The position numbers and the translations under genes are program-made. A DNA stretch of 64,000 nucleotides from Syngnathus acus (lineage: Eukaryota > Chordata > Actinopteri > Syngnathiformes > Syngnathidae): NCBI RefSeq assembly GCF_901709675.1, contig NC_051090.1, positions 4,022,342-4,086,341 on the forward strand, written 5' to 3'. The notes beneath the pieces are model-generated. The model had not been told where the DNA came from, searched no databases, and was given only the letters and a program-made list of their open reading frames with translations. Positions 49,251 through 61,313 of this stretch are shown here, piece after piece (positions within the stretch are counted from its first letter, which is position 1; every line of letters begins with the position of its first letter).

Positions 49251-51726
49251 TTACTCAAGGCAGAATTGTACAATTTGGAAGGAATATAAACACTCAAATC
49301 TGGGGGAGGAAAACCTGCACTCTGAAAAGTTGAGTAAAAAAATAGTAAACAAAAAATGGACCAACTCAAGGTGACTCAATTTTCTGGTTTTTGACCAGAA
49401 ATTGGGTCAAATTAATCAAAACAAAAACAATGAAGTCCTTTGGTATTAAACAATGCAGAAAGTTGCATCAAGTTGACCCAAATAGTGGATTTATCCTTTT
49501 TTTTTTTCACAGGAGTTGTCAGCTGGCGTTCAGCACGTGAGGCCTGCGTGGCATTGTCATTCGCCTCACTCTTCCCGGAGCAGAAGGTCGCTCCCCGCCA
49601 ACCCGAGTCGCAAGTCGGAGGATGGCTAATGGCAGCTCGCTTTGTTACTCCAGTCACAGAAGTCCCTTGGAAGCGCTCCATTCCAAGCCATACATCAAAA
49701 TGATTAATTTCACCCAAATGAGCGCGCGTGCGGGCTAACCTTGACAGCGAGCACGCGCGGGCCACGCCGGCTAATATATTCATGAAGTTCAAGAAAGCTT
49801 AATGATACAAGTTAATGGGCTCTGAAGGCTGAAGGCGTCAACTTTCTCCTCGACTTGACGCACAAGGCTTGCGCAGTGGCCACTGGAGGAGTGAAATGAC
49901 AAACACGCCGGCGTTCTAAAACCTGATTAAAAACCCAACGAGGTTCATAAATCGCCCGGGCTGAGCCGCCTCGAGTCCTGATGCAGGGATAAAGTTTGCA
50001 GGCGGGAAGAGGATGATGGAGAGGAAAGGCGATGAGTTAGATCTGGAGAGGAGCTTAAAAGTGGGGGCTGAATGCGGGCCCGGCGTACAGAACAATGAGA
50101 GCGCCCGGAAAATCCACGCAAATCTCAGATGAATTCCTGCTTTAGGAAAGTTAGCAGCCTGAAGGTGAGCACAATGAACGGCCGCGTTTGCAAAAGGAGA
50201 GCGAAAAACTTCCGACGCAGCAACAGCATCAGAAGCACAAAATGGATGAAAGCCAATAAGCTGCAACTTTGAATAAATCAATCAGAAGAGGAGAAACGGT
50301 TTCTTGACTTGTTTTTCTGAGTTCAAAATCTCATCAAGTGTATTGAGAAACATTTCTGTCTCCATATAGCAATCTGTGTGATATCTGTATGTTCCAGACT
50401 AAATATTTATATCATTCTATTCTATATATAACTATAGAAGAGTGGGGGGGGAAAAACAAAAAATTAAATTGTGCATGAGATTTTTCCATGTTGGATTTTC
50501 CTGATACTTTTTTTTTAATCCCATTAAATTCATGAAATAATATGATCTGGAAAAAAAACCTGTATATATGACATTTAAAGTTAGATTTGAGGCGATTCCT
50601 TTTAATTGCTTTATAAATTGTTTGCCCACGTGGAGGATGAAGTAGTCCTATTTCTATTGGCTTTCAAAGTTAATCCGATTGTCCTTTCCTCTTTAGACCA
50701 AAAGGCAGTGCAACTGTGCAAGCTTTGGAACAAAAAGAAAAAAAAATCGAAACATTTTAAACAAATTTGGCGTGTTATGTTTTACTGATATAATAAATAG
50801 GCCTCCGTGCACGGATAACCATCTGTTGCATGGGGTGGAAATACAACAATGTCAATAGTTGCTTTGTTTCCCACGCTGCACGACTGCAAATGTGTCCAAA
50901 CATCTCCAGTGAAGTTTAGCATTTTGCCACACCCTCCCTCTCGCCCCCCCCCCCTTTTTTTTGTCTCACACTCCGCACTCCACAAAATATGCAAGCTTTA
51001 CTTACATTAAAAGGCTACTTCGTCTTCTTCTTTTCGCTGCCCTTAATTCCAAAACCTAAACGCTTTTTTCCCCACGAAGAAGAAATCTTTTGAGGAAAAA
51101 AAACCTTGAAGAGAAGCGGGGCATTATTGTTTTAATCCTCTTAGCAGCAGTCATTTCAAGACATTTTTAAGGGAGGGTGTAAGTGAGATGGCGTCTTGTC
51201 TCCCAAATCCTGAACCCCCCCCCAAAATAAATCCCCTGGGGGCCTGACCGCGGGTTGATGCAGGCAGGAACCGGGCAGCCGGAGTTTCCTACTCAGGTGA
51301 CTTTCCGGCAAACAGTCGTTTAAGTAACTAATTAATTTAACCATTTAAAGCAATTTTGTTACTAATTGTCTATCTTTGAATTAATTTCTGCAGATTATTG
51401 TAGTTTAGAGGCACATGTTTTCTTTTGCACAAATTAAAAACATATATGGTTGTAATTTAATGAATCAATAATATTGGATCAAATAATAGCAATAGTAATA
51501 CATACAAAATAAATAAATACGTGATCCTGAGTTGTGAGACGCTGCCATGAAAGTGTGGCTGCTAAATTTAACAACGTGCATATTTAAATACAATCAAAAA
51601 TATGTGACTATCAGTTCTTACTAATAAAGTAGTGAATAAAATAATCACGTTTCAAACAAAACATAAACTACAACGAAAATTAAGAATGGAAATTGGCAGT
51701 ACGTAAAGTACCGATGCAAAACTTAA

Positions 51727-51830
51727 GGGGAGGGGCTGCTAGTTGGAGGAGAGCGATGTGATTGGCTGACACCGTGTCTACGTCAGTGCGCCCACTGGAC
51801 TTTTAAAAAGGCCAAGAGATGGACGCCACA
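51727..51830 (+). promoter_or_regulatory. dmbx1: dmbx1 core promoter
   Basis: In order on the plus strand: a GC box (GGGGAGGGGCTG at 51727), an inverted CCAAT box (GATTGGCTG, ATTGG at 51761-51765), and a TATA-like TTTTAAAAAG at 51800-51809. The spacing is typical, about 35-40 bp between CCAAT and TATA. Transcription should begin near 51830. Assignment to dmbx1 rests on orientation and on the donor site of the following leader exon. Confidence 0.55.
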
Positions 51831-52023
51831 AGCATCCTCTTCACTTTTCAGGAAGCAACCAAGATGTTTTCGGGATACGCACAAAGTCAAACGGGAACCA
51901 TTTAAATGATATTTTTAAACAGAAACATGAAAAGATGAGGATTTTTGGAGAGACGATTTAGGAGGACAACAATCGCTAGCCGGTGGAGATATTTCATTTT
52001 AGAAGAGCACAGCGAGGAAAGAG
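51830..52023 (+). other. dmbx1: dmbx1 non-coding leader exon (predicted)
   Basis: The predicted exon ends at a donor, AAAGAG|GTAACATT. The next acceptor used by the coding exon is at 53962-53963, giving a leader intron of about 1.9 kb. That intron holds CNE-like blocks around 52540-52600 and 52790-52880 and a GCGCGC-rich microsatellite at about 52745-52775. Confidence 0.45.
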
Positions 52024-53843
52024 GTAACATTGAAAAAACGATTTGTTTTAATGTTTTAAACTCCAATTTTAGTTTTGTGCTGCTTATTTTTTATTTCGGT
52101 AAGGAAAACAGCTCCCAAATTCACGTACATGTTTGGAAATTGAACGTTTAGGGGGGAAAAGATCACATAACGCTCAACTAATTCCAACTCCGCCAAGACT
52201 GAACTGTTAAAAGCACATTTATCCAGATTCTTAACAAAATAATTTGTTTCGGCTAAAAGAAATCAGTTCTGTATTTGTGTCTGTACTCTGCTCACTTATA
52301 CGTGTCCTATTATTTCCTGTCAAAAATGAACGAAAGACGGTTTATACCTGTATTCTTTTCCTCAACACTTTCAATTTTTACAATTTTTTTTATAAAAGAT
52401 TGCGTGCACGTGTTTTTTTTTAATGTTTATTTCTCGCGGGTTAATTCCCTCCAATATAAATGTGTGTTTTTTTTGTCCCCACAATGTTTTCAATACAACT
52501 TCCACGCCTCAAGCTAAATGCTGTGTAACTCATAAATCCACGGCAATTAGCATAATGAGGGTTAAATCACAGCCCGGAGCCTCTCTCTTGAAAGACGACA
52601 ATGTTGATTTTTTTTTTTAAGTCTTCTCTATTGCATTTTACAAGGCTACAGATTACAGGAATACTGCCTCGGGTTGATGGAGGCAAAAGAAGGGGAAATT
52701 ATGTTATTTTATAAGGAGATTTGATTTTACAGACACGTACAGACGAGCGCGCGCGCACGCTCTCACGCACGCGCATGGTCGACCTTTCATGTGTCAGCCA
52801 GATGATAAATTAATAGCCCGGTACAGTTCAAACCTATTTGCACCCACATTAGACAGGGGTCCACGGGGACCCCACGCAAATGTGTCAGTCAGCCTGCAGG
52901 CGTTTGGACTATAACACGAAGGACCCGAGAATTAAATAAATAGAAAGGGGAAAAAAAACGGGTTATACTGTCACACAGCAAAAAAACAAAAACAAAGCAA
53001 TGTCAGCTTTAGAAATAAATATTGACATTGTCAATGGTAGAATTGGAAGTCATAAAAAACAAAAGTTGTCACTGTCCGAATGGATTTTTTAAATGCCTAG
53101 AAAAATATTAAGAAACTACAAAAACATCACTGTTGCCGTTGGGTGACAATTGAATCCTGCAAAATTACTAAAACGAAGTTATACTGCATAAAAAATTGCC
53201 GATGGCAAAGACGCATCATCATCATCATCATTCATATAAAACATTTAATTGCAAAATTTTCTCTGAACACATTGCATGAGGCTGAAATTGTAATAAGATA
53301 TTTTATGTGAAGTATAATGACAATACAAATATTATCTATAAATGCATCCTGATTTATAAGATTTCCATTGTAGACCTGCCTATAATTCTTTGTATTTACA
53401 TTGTGACCAATTTATTCATTAAACTCACTGGAAATATATACTAGCTAGCTGGAAATATATTACTAAACTTCATCATATTGTAAAAACTTTTTTTTGTTGT
53501 ATACGGTGGTCTAAACTATATTGTAGCAGTAGTAATGAGTATAAATTATGATTATTTGATTTATTTGTCCACAGCATCACAAGCACACTTTCTGAAACCA
53601 TAATAACGAAATTTAGTGAGAAATTTTGCTTTAAATCTAACCATACTGTTCTGGAGAATTTACAATTTACAATCCATTGATGTCAATTGTAAACCACAAC
53701 ACACACACACAACAAACTCCACGATAAAAATACATACAAGATTTTTTGTGGCACACCACGTAGAGAACATCTACTAAAAAAGACTATTTATAAATATCTG
53801 CAGTATCTATGCCAGTGACGTATAGTGACAGGCAAATGCTCTT

Positions 53844-53857
53844 CCACTGGATGGCAG
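53844..53857 (+). promoter_or_regulatory. CTCF-like motif (one mismatch) upstream of dmbx1 coding exon
   Basis: CCACTGGATGGCAG has one mismatch (G for the A of YAG) to the CTCF core. It lies about 110 bp before the first coding exon of dmbx1, in the leader intron. Confidence 0.25.
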
Positions 53858-53930
53858 ACAGTTCAGAAGTAAAAGTCGTTTGGACATATGCCATAATTGT
53901 TTTCAATGTATATGCACTTTGGCTCAATAA

Positions 53931-55431
<1,501 letters not shown>

Positions 55432-56597
55432 AGGCGCTGCCATGCCAAGCGCTTTCGCCCTTCGATCCGGGCTCGGGGACTTTGGCTCCACCTGTGTTTT
55501 CCTCATTCAACCGCAACAACTTCAGAGGCCACCTCGATTTGAACTTTCCAACTGGCCATGTTCTTTTTCAAGGCCTCTGCCAGAGGAACATAAAAAAAAG
55601 AAAATAAAGGAAAAAAAAAAAAAGATCCACTGGACTGCAGTGCACTGAATCCCCGCTATCCTGCTGCGAATAGCAAAACCCACAAAATATGTATGTAATT
55701 GCCTAAAGATGCCACAAGAGGGTGGCAAAGCCAATGAAACTCAACTCACTTCAGTATACTGTACTAAGTTTCTTAGCACCAAGATGATTGGGAATAGGCG
55801 AGTATTTCCTGGAAAAAAAAAAACAGAGCATAGTATCGTAAAAAGACGAAGAAAAAAAAATCGCCAAATCGGCAAAGTCAAAAAAGCCGAACGGCAAATA
55901 AGCTGTACTCTATGCTTTCCCATTCCACTTTTGCTGCTGTACACACAGAATGAATTACACTCTTATTAGCCAGAAGAACGCATGCAAACATTGCATTAAA
56001 GTTGACAGGTGGACCGTTGCCGTTGATTTAGCCGTCAACAAAAAAAAAAACATTTGCAAAATTCTAATCGGTCACTAAAAGCCATGTACATGCAACAAAG
56101 ACTCTACGTAACAACCCAGGCTAAATTTAGCCCTGTGGCTTACAAAGGTTGTCTCTCAGTCAAGGTGTACTACAAACTCTACTATTTTCTTATTTAGACA
56201 AGGCTTTGGTACAGTCTTGTGGCTCACAAAAAAAACACAAATAGGTGAGTTTTCGGTGAATAACAGGACAGGAAAAAAAATGCTAAAAAAGTGAAGCAAT
56301 GAATGTATGCGCTAAAAGCTAAAAATTCATTTGTGTTATATTCCTAAATCTGGTAATATGCATTGTCTGATCATTTTGAGCTAACCGCAAATAGAAAAGT
56401 AAGAAAGTCCACCAGAATTATACAGCGCAACAACGACAGAAGAGCAGTTAAAATTCAACAAGTTATCGTTTTAAAAACAAACTATAGCGGGATTAAATTA
56501 GAGCGGTCCAAGTGTAAATGACCTCTGTACATTTAAGATGTGTATCTTTCAATTGTTTAAAAAATAATAATTTATCTGTGAAATGTGAAGAAATAAA
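55432..56597 (+). other. dmbx1: dmbx1 3' UTR with poly(A) signal
   Basis: Non-coding, A-rich sequence follows the stop. An AATAAA at 56592-56597 is a plausible cleavage signal, giving a 3' UTR of about 1.2 kb; an earlier signal cannot be excluded. A CCACAAGAGGGTGG string at 55711 is CTCF-like, with two mismatches. Confidence 0.4.
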
Positions 56598-57426
56598 TCA
56601 AGCCTGAGAGATGAAAATGTGTTTGCCTATTTCACTTATAAGATAAGTTGTTTTTGACAACAAAGTTTTTTTTAAATAGTATTTCAGAAGAATTTAAATC
56701 GACAAAAAAAGTATTTGTATAACAATTTGAGCAGTTTTGGCAGTGAAATCCCCTCATAAATTTCACGCACTTGAATATTTACTTCACGACCTTTGACCTC
56801 TTCTACGACACACACACACGGCCCGTAAATAATTCCGCCACACGGCCGTCCCTCGCATCCTCAACACTGAGGTTCCCAACGTGGCGCGCGGGGGAGAACC
56901 CGTCGCTTGTTCTGCCGCTGCGGGAGAGCTAATCCTGAATGACGCGGGGGTGTCACACCAAGCCCCCCCCCCCCCCTACGCTGCCAGCTGAGGTTTGGCT
57001 GTGCACCGAAACCAAACGCTTTTGCCATAAGAAGATTACCTTGGGTCGGGATATCGATGGATTAAGTAAGAATAGAAGGAGATAAAATAGAAGGGAAAGA
57101 GTTCATACAGTCAGCAGAGTTCACACACCTGTTTTTTTTTTCACACACCACTATAAACCAACAAGGCCTTTTCTTTTGACCTAAATTTACAAAATATTTT
57201 GTCTTATGAAATCATATTAAATGAATGCAAAAAATTTTCCAGTACGTGTATGTTGAGATGTTTGATTTTGGGACTGCTTCTTTAATTTTGAATTCATCCT
57301 CACAGGGCTAGAGAGCTGGCCTTTGATGATGTCAGCATTTTTCTATCTTCTGATTGGTTGATTAGCAAATTATGTCTGTAGCAATCTAAAGTGATGAATA
57401 TTCTCGAATAATCAGTATCTCTGGTT

Positions 57427-57553
57427 AGTTTTATTTATTTGACTTATTTTACATTTATATTATATTGATTGTCAGCTTCCCTAGATGAGTTTTATTTATT
57501 TAACTTGTCTTACATTTATATTATATTATATTGATTCTCAGCTTCCGTAGATG
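57427..57553. repeat. Tandem duplication, about 61-66-bp unit
   Basis: Two adjacent copies (57427-57487 and 57488-57553) share AGTTTTATTTATTTRACTT, ACATTTATATTATATT, and TCAGCTTCCSTAGATG. The second copy has an extra TATAT unit. Roughly 90 percent identity suggests a fairly recent duplication. Confidence 0.8.
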
Positions 57554-57615
57554 ATGTAAGCAGTACAATACCGATGGTTTGTATAATTGTGATGTGACAG
57601 TGGTGGTATTAAGAG

Positions 57616-57651
57616 CTGGATTAAGTCTGGTAAGTCCCCACTAAAGGCCCA
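57616..57651 (+). repeat. Dispersed repeat copy 2
   Basis: GGATTAAGTCTGG followed by TAAGTCCCCACTAAAGGCCCA matches the string at 41363-41398 in the same orientation. The shared part ends sharply at GGCCCA, consistent with a transposon terminus. Confidence 0.55.
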
Positions 57652-57836
57652 CCACTGCTATAAACTACATTAGATCACTTTCTCAAAGTGGTTGGTGTTT
57701 TCATAATGGGACACGTTTACACAAGACGACATTCTTTTAAGCGCATGCACTTCAGATCCTTTTAAATATGAGCTCCGTTTACCATCAACACTTGAGTTTT
57801 ATTTGCAGCACGGTAGGGGTGGAAGTTAATGCTAAG

Positions 57837-57862
57837 TGTGTGTGTGTGTGTGTGTGTGTGTG
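57837..57862. repeat. GT microsatellite
   Basis: Thirteen uninterrupted TG units lie between unrelated flanks. Confidence 0.9.
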
Positions 57863-60760
57863 CTAAGCCGCTGAAGGTTTCCAGGAGCTCTTTGATGTGT
57901 ATCTCGGCAATGCGCTATTAGAGGGATTTTCCTAGTTGACAGCTCAGAGAATGTGTGGAGGAATTGCGATGCCAGCGGGCCTAAAAGAATGCTGGAAACA
58001 GGATTAGGATCATATTCTGGCAGCGCCTGTCACTTCATCAATGGCTAAGGTTTCCTCAGTGACAGCCCTCCTTCTCTGTGAGCCTAAAACCTTTACTGGG
58101 ACCATAAAGGGGGTGAGAGAGGGCGAGGGGGGGAAAAAACAACACAATGATTGAATGGTGCGCCGTGATTTTCTGGGTTGGTTTGGATGCAAGGGGCTTT
58201 GTGTTGGGAGGTCGGAGAGGGGCGGCATTGGGAGTAAAAGGAGGGGGGGGGCTTACACCCACAAACACATGGAAGTTTTTTTACATCAACTCCTTTACGT
58301 TAGGGGGGCAGAGGTTAGGTGACCCCCCCCAGGTGCATAAGGGCAGACCAGGATGCAGTCTGGAGTACTGTCAAACTGGAGCTCGTGTATTCTAAGTAGA
58401 ATCATAAAAAAGTTGAAACCGAAAAATGACAGGAAGTTAGCCAATTTTTGCTTAATTCAGACATTTTAAGGTCATTTTTTCGAATTCCAGAGGTCAAATT
58501 TTCGTCTTGGGAATTTGTATGTAATTACAAAGGGTAAAACTAAATTGCAACAAACTTGCTGACTCAAGAAACTGTAGTAAATGAGGTCCATAAGGTCAGA
58601 TCATGCCAAAGTGGTTCTTCTCTTAGGTGGGGGGCCCTTGAGTGTCGCCGCCGCCACCACCAAAACAAAACCCTAACTCTACACATTTTTGCTCGCCCCC
58701 GTGAAACATGACTTCCACAATGCGGCAGGAGTTTGATTGTTGGCGACAAGTTATATAATGCCAGGAATTAGAGCCTAGCATGCAAATGTGAAATCCTGCT
58801 CTGGTTCTCCTGCATGAGACGGACTCTATCTGCAGGCTTCACTCGGGCTCCCCCCGGCTTTGTGCAACAGAGGCGCTCTTCCTTTTCTCCCCACCGACTC
58901 TGGTGATAATCCTGACACGCACTGTCTGCATTTTCTTACTGTACGTCTTTAAGCGCATTTGCCGAGCATTTATCTCGCCAATGTAAACCAATTTGCCTAT
59001 AAGGGCCCGGGGCCAATCAAGACGCTGGAAGGGAGGGGGGGGGGGAGAGAATGGAAAACCCAAACGTAGCAGATGTGCAGAGAGGGCTCGACGGGAGAGC
59101 TTGGCAACGATGCGGGCTTTGACGAACAAGTGAATGCGGCAAAAAAAAAAAAAAAAAAGTAGAACGGAGTGGAAGAAAGAAAGAGCGTCCCTTGTCCGAA
59201 GGGTAAGCTTTTCAAACTTGGGATAGGGGCCTTTAAAGCCGATAGTGAGTGGATCACGGAATTGTTGAGTCACAGAATTGGAGAAAATCATAGTGAGCGT
59301 GTTTGTTAATCCTGTCATGGGGGAAGGGGGGGGGGGGGGGATACTTTGGGAATCCCAGCCTCCTTCTGCTGATGTTGAGAAGCTGCTGTATTGACAAATG
59401 CTGTTGTTTAATAGAACCTGAATACCTGTATCAGCTCTCTTGTAATCTCCACCTGGCTCCTCCCATCACACACTATTGCTTCCCGTGTAACCAGGTTGGG
59501 GGTCCAAAAGACATGAAGCCCCCCTCCCACTGTGTCGCATATTGCCACGATGGCCATAATGACAATGGGTTCCTCGGTCCCTGAAATGGGACATTAAGAC
59601 AGAATCATCCCAGGTTAGTTGGGGCGACAGCAAGGTGTTTTATTTGTCGGCACACAAGCACGGTAGGAGCGAGACCGGATGGCTTTTCAAGTACCCGATC
59701 GTATCGCCTAAGGTTGCTGGAAATGAGGTGTTTGGCGCTTTTATCAAGGCCGATTGCGTTCAACAGGCTGATCGCTGTTCGCCCCCATCACGGCGCAGAC
59801 TTCATATTTCACGATACACTAGCTCAACACTTTGCGGGAAGGATTGGAATCGTCGCACCGCAATAAGTAAATGGAGACATCCGGAAAGTTTTCCAGCCAT
59901 GATGCCAATGGGAATTGATGCCACGTGGTATCAAGCAATGAGGGGAAAAGTATAGCAATCCTTTACTTAAATAGGATGTGGACTCTTTACCCTCCATTAA
60001 TTTAATGTGTTTGTTTATACAAGATGAGAGTTGCTTCATTTATTTTATTCAAGAGCATGCTCTTTTTATACCCATTGATTTTAATATAAAACTTCCAATA
60101 ATAAATCAAAATAAGTTTCTAGGGTGATATTGTCTAAATCTTTTGTTTCAATATAAAAAGTAGAGCTTTTTTTCTTCTCACATATCCAGCTCGTGTGAAA
60201 CCTGCTAATTCAATAATAAACAAATTAAAATCCCCCAAATATAATTACCGGATGTTTTATTTGTGTGTGTGATTGTCAGTGCCATACCTCCTCAGTTCCT
60301 GCAGGATTTATGAACAATGTCAAGTTCCCCGAGGGCCCGGCGAGTCTCTCGAGTGCCTCTTAAAGCTTAACGCTCCCTGACTGAGTGGCACAGCGAGAGC
60401 CACTCGCTCTCTCTCCACGCGCCTCCGATAAGAGCCGCGAACAACCTCTCGATTGCGGCTCGTCTCATGAGCCCGATTGTAATGGAAAACGTCGGCGCCG
60501 TACCTAATGGCTTGGCGAGAGCTGGGGGAAACATATGTAAATTTATGTAAACCTACCGCAAAACACATATTTACAATAATGTGACGACACGCTAGATGGA
60601 GGCGGCATGTGTCATTAGGCCGCTTTATCGCTTTTCTTTTTACCTGGGAGGTGCTACGATCACTCAGTGAGAAGAGAGGGAGAAAGGAAATGATGTGGAG
60701 CAGTGATGAAGAAGAGGAAGGGATACAAAGACAGAGTTGGTAGGGTGAAAAGAAGGCGCA

Positions 60761-60766
60761 TTTATT
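60761..60766 (-). terminator. faah: Candidate poly(A) signal of faah
   Basis: TTTATT on plus reads AATAAA on minus, about 550 bp downstream of the faah stop codon. No closer canonical signal was noticed. Confidence 0.4.
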
Positions 60767-61168
60767 GTATCACTCATTGACAAAAAAAAGTTTGTGAGTA
60801 GGTGCCATCAAATATCGATATAACGTGACAGGACCCCCCCATAAACTTTAGAAATTCCAATTTGGGATATTCCAGTGAGCAGCTGGTATGCAAGTTTGTC
60901 TAATGACTAATGGAAAACCACTTCAAATATGATACAAAAGTCTAATGCTCTCAAAACTTCAATGAAATGTGAAAACTTTTAAGTTTGTCAATGGATTAGC
61001 TTGAAAAACCAAACATTGGAGTGCATTTCTTTTTTAACATTATTTTTAAGTTTGTATCTTTGCAGTACTGTGTGCACATATTTAGTAAATAAGTCAAAGG
61101 TTCGGACAGTTTCTCCTTTGACTGGTCATGTACATACATTCTGATTTGAATTAAAATTTTGCGATGAA

Positions 61169-61254
61169 ATTATCTTGAGTGCAGAAGGGCACTGGTTGTG
61201 TTTTGATAACATTATCTCAAGTGCAAAGCGGAAATGGTTGTGTTTCACGATAAC
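61169..61254. repeat. Tandem duplication in faah 3' UTR
   Basis: Two adjacent units of about 42 bp share ATTATCTYRAGTGCARA and TGGTTGTGTTT...GATAAC. They are located 60-145 bp past the faah stop codon. Confidence 0.75.
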
Positions 61255-61313
61255 GTCGCAGACCGGCTTATCTTGTGTCCAAAGGTTCACTTAACAGACT
61301 TATACCTGAGGCC

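Larger units (their letters stand above)
30781..51720. other. Gene desert between ipo13 and dmbx1 (about 21 kb)
   Basis: No open frame with family resemblance, no RNA gene and no large transposon was recognised on either strand. Content by eye is unique AT-rich sequence, simple repeats (T, A, C and G runs; GT near 33165 and 37855; TAA at 44201-44220), small tandem repeats, and several complex blocks with clustered ATTA and GGATTA cores that look like conserved non-coding elements (listed separately). A desert beside a developmental homeobox gene usually carries its enhancers; that is inference here. Confidence 0.6.
56620..60740. other. Convergent intergenic spacer dmbx1 / faah
   Basis: About 4 kb without a recognisable gene. 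It holds C, G and A homopolymers (56965-56980, 58240-58250, 59330-59340, 59140-59157), a GT microsatellite, a tandem duplication and a dispersed repeat (listed separately). The remainder is unique-looking. Confidence 0.55.

Noticed and set aside
30781-51720. Search for tRNA, rRNA or microRNA genes in the desert
   Set aside because: No cloverleaf-type A/B boxes or rRNA-like strings were recognised by eye. The two short dyads have stems too short for a microRNA precursor.
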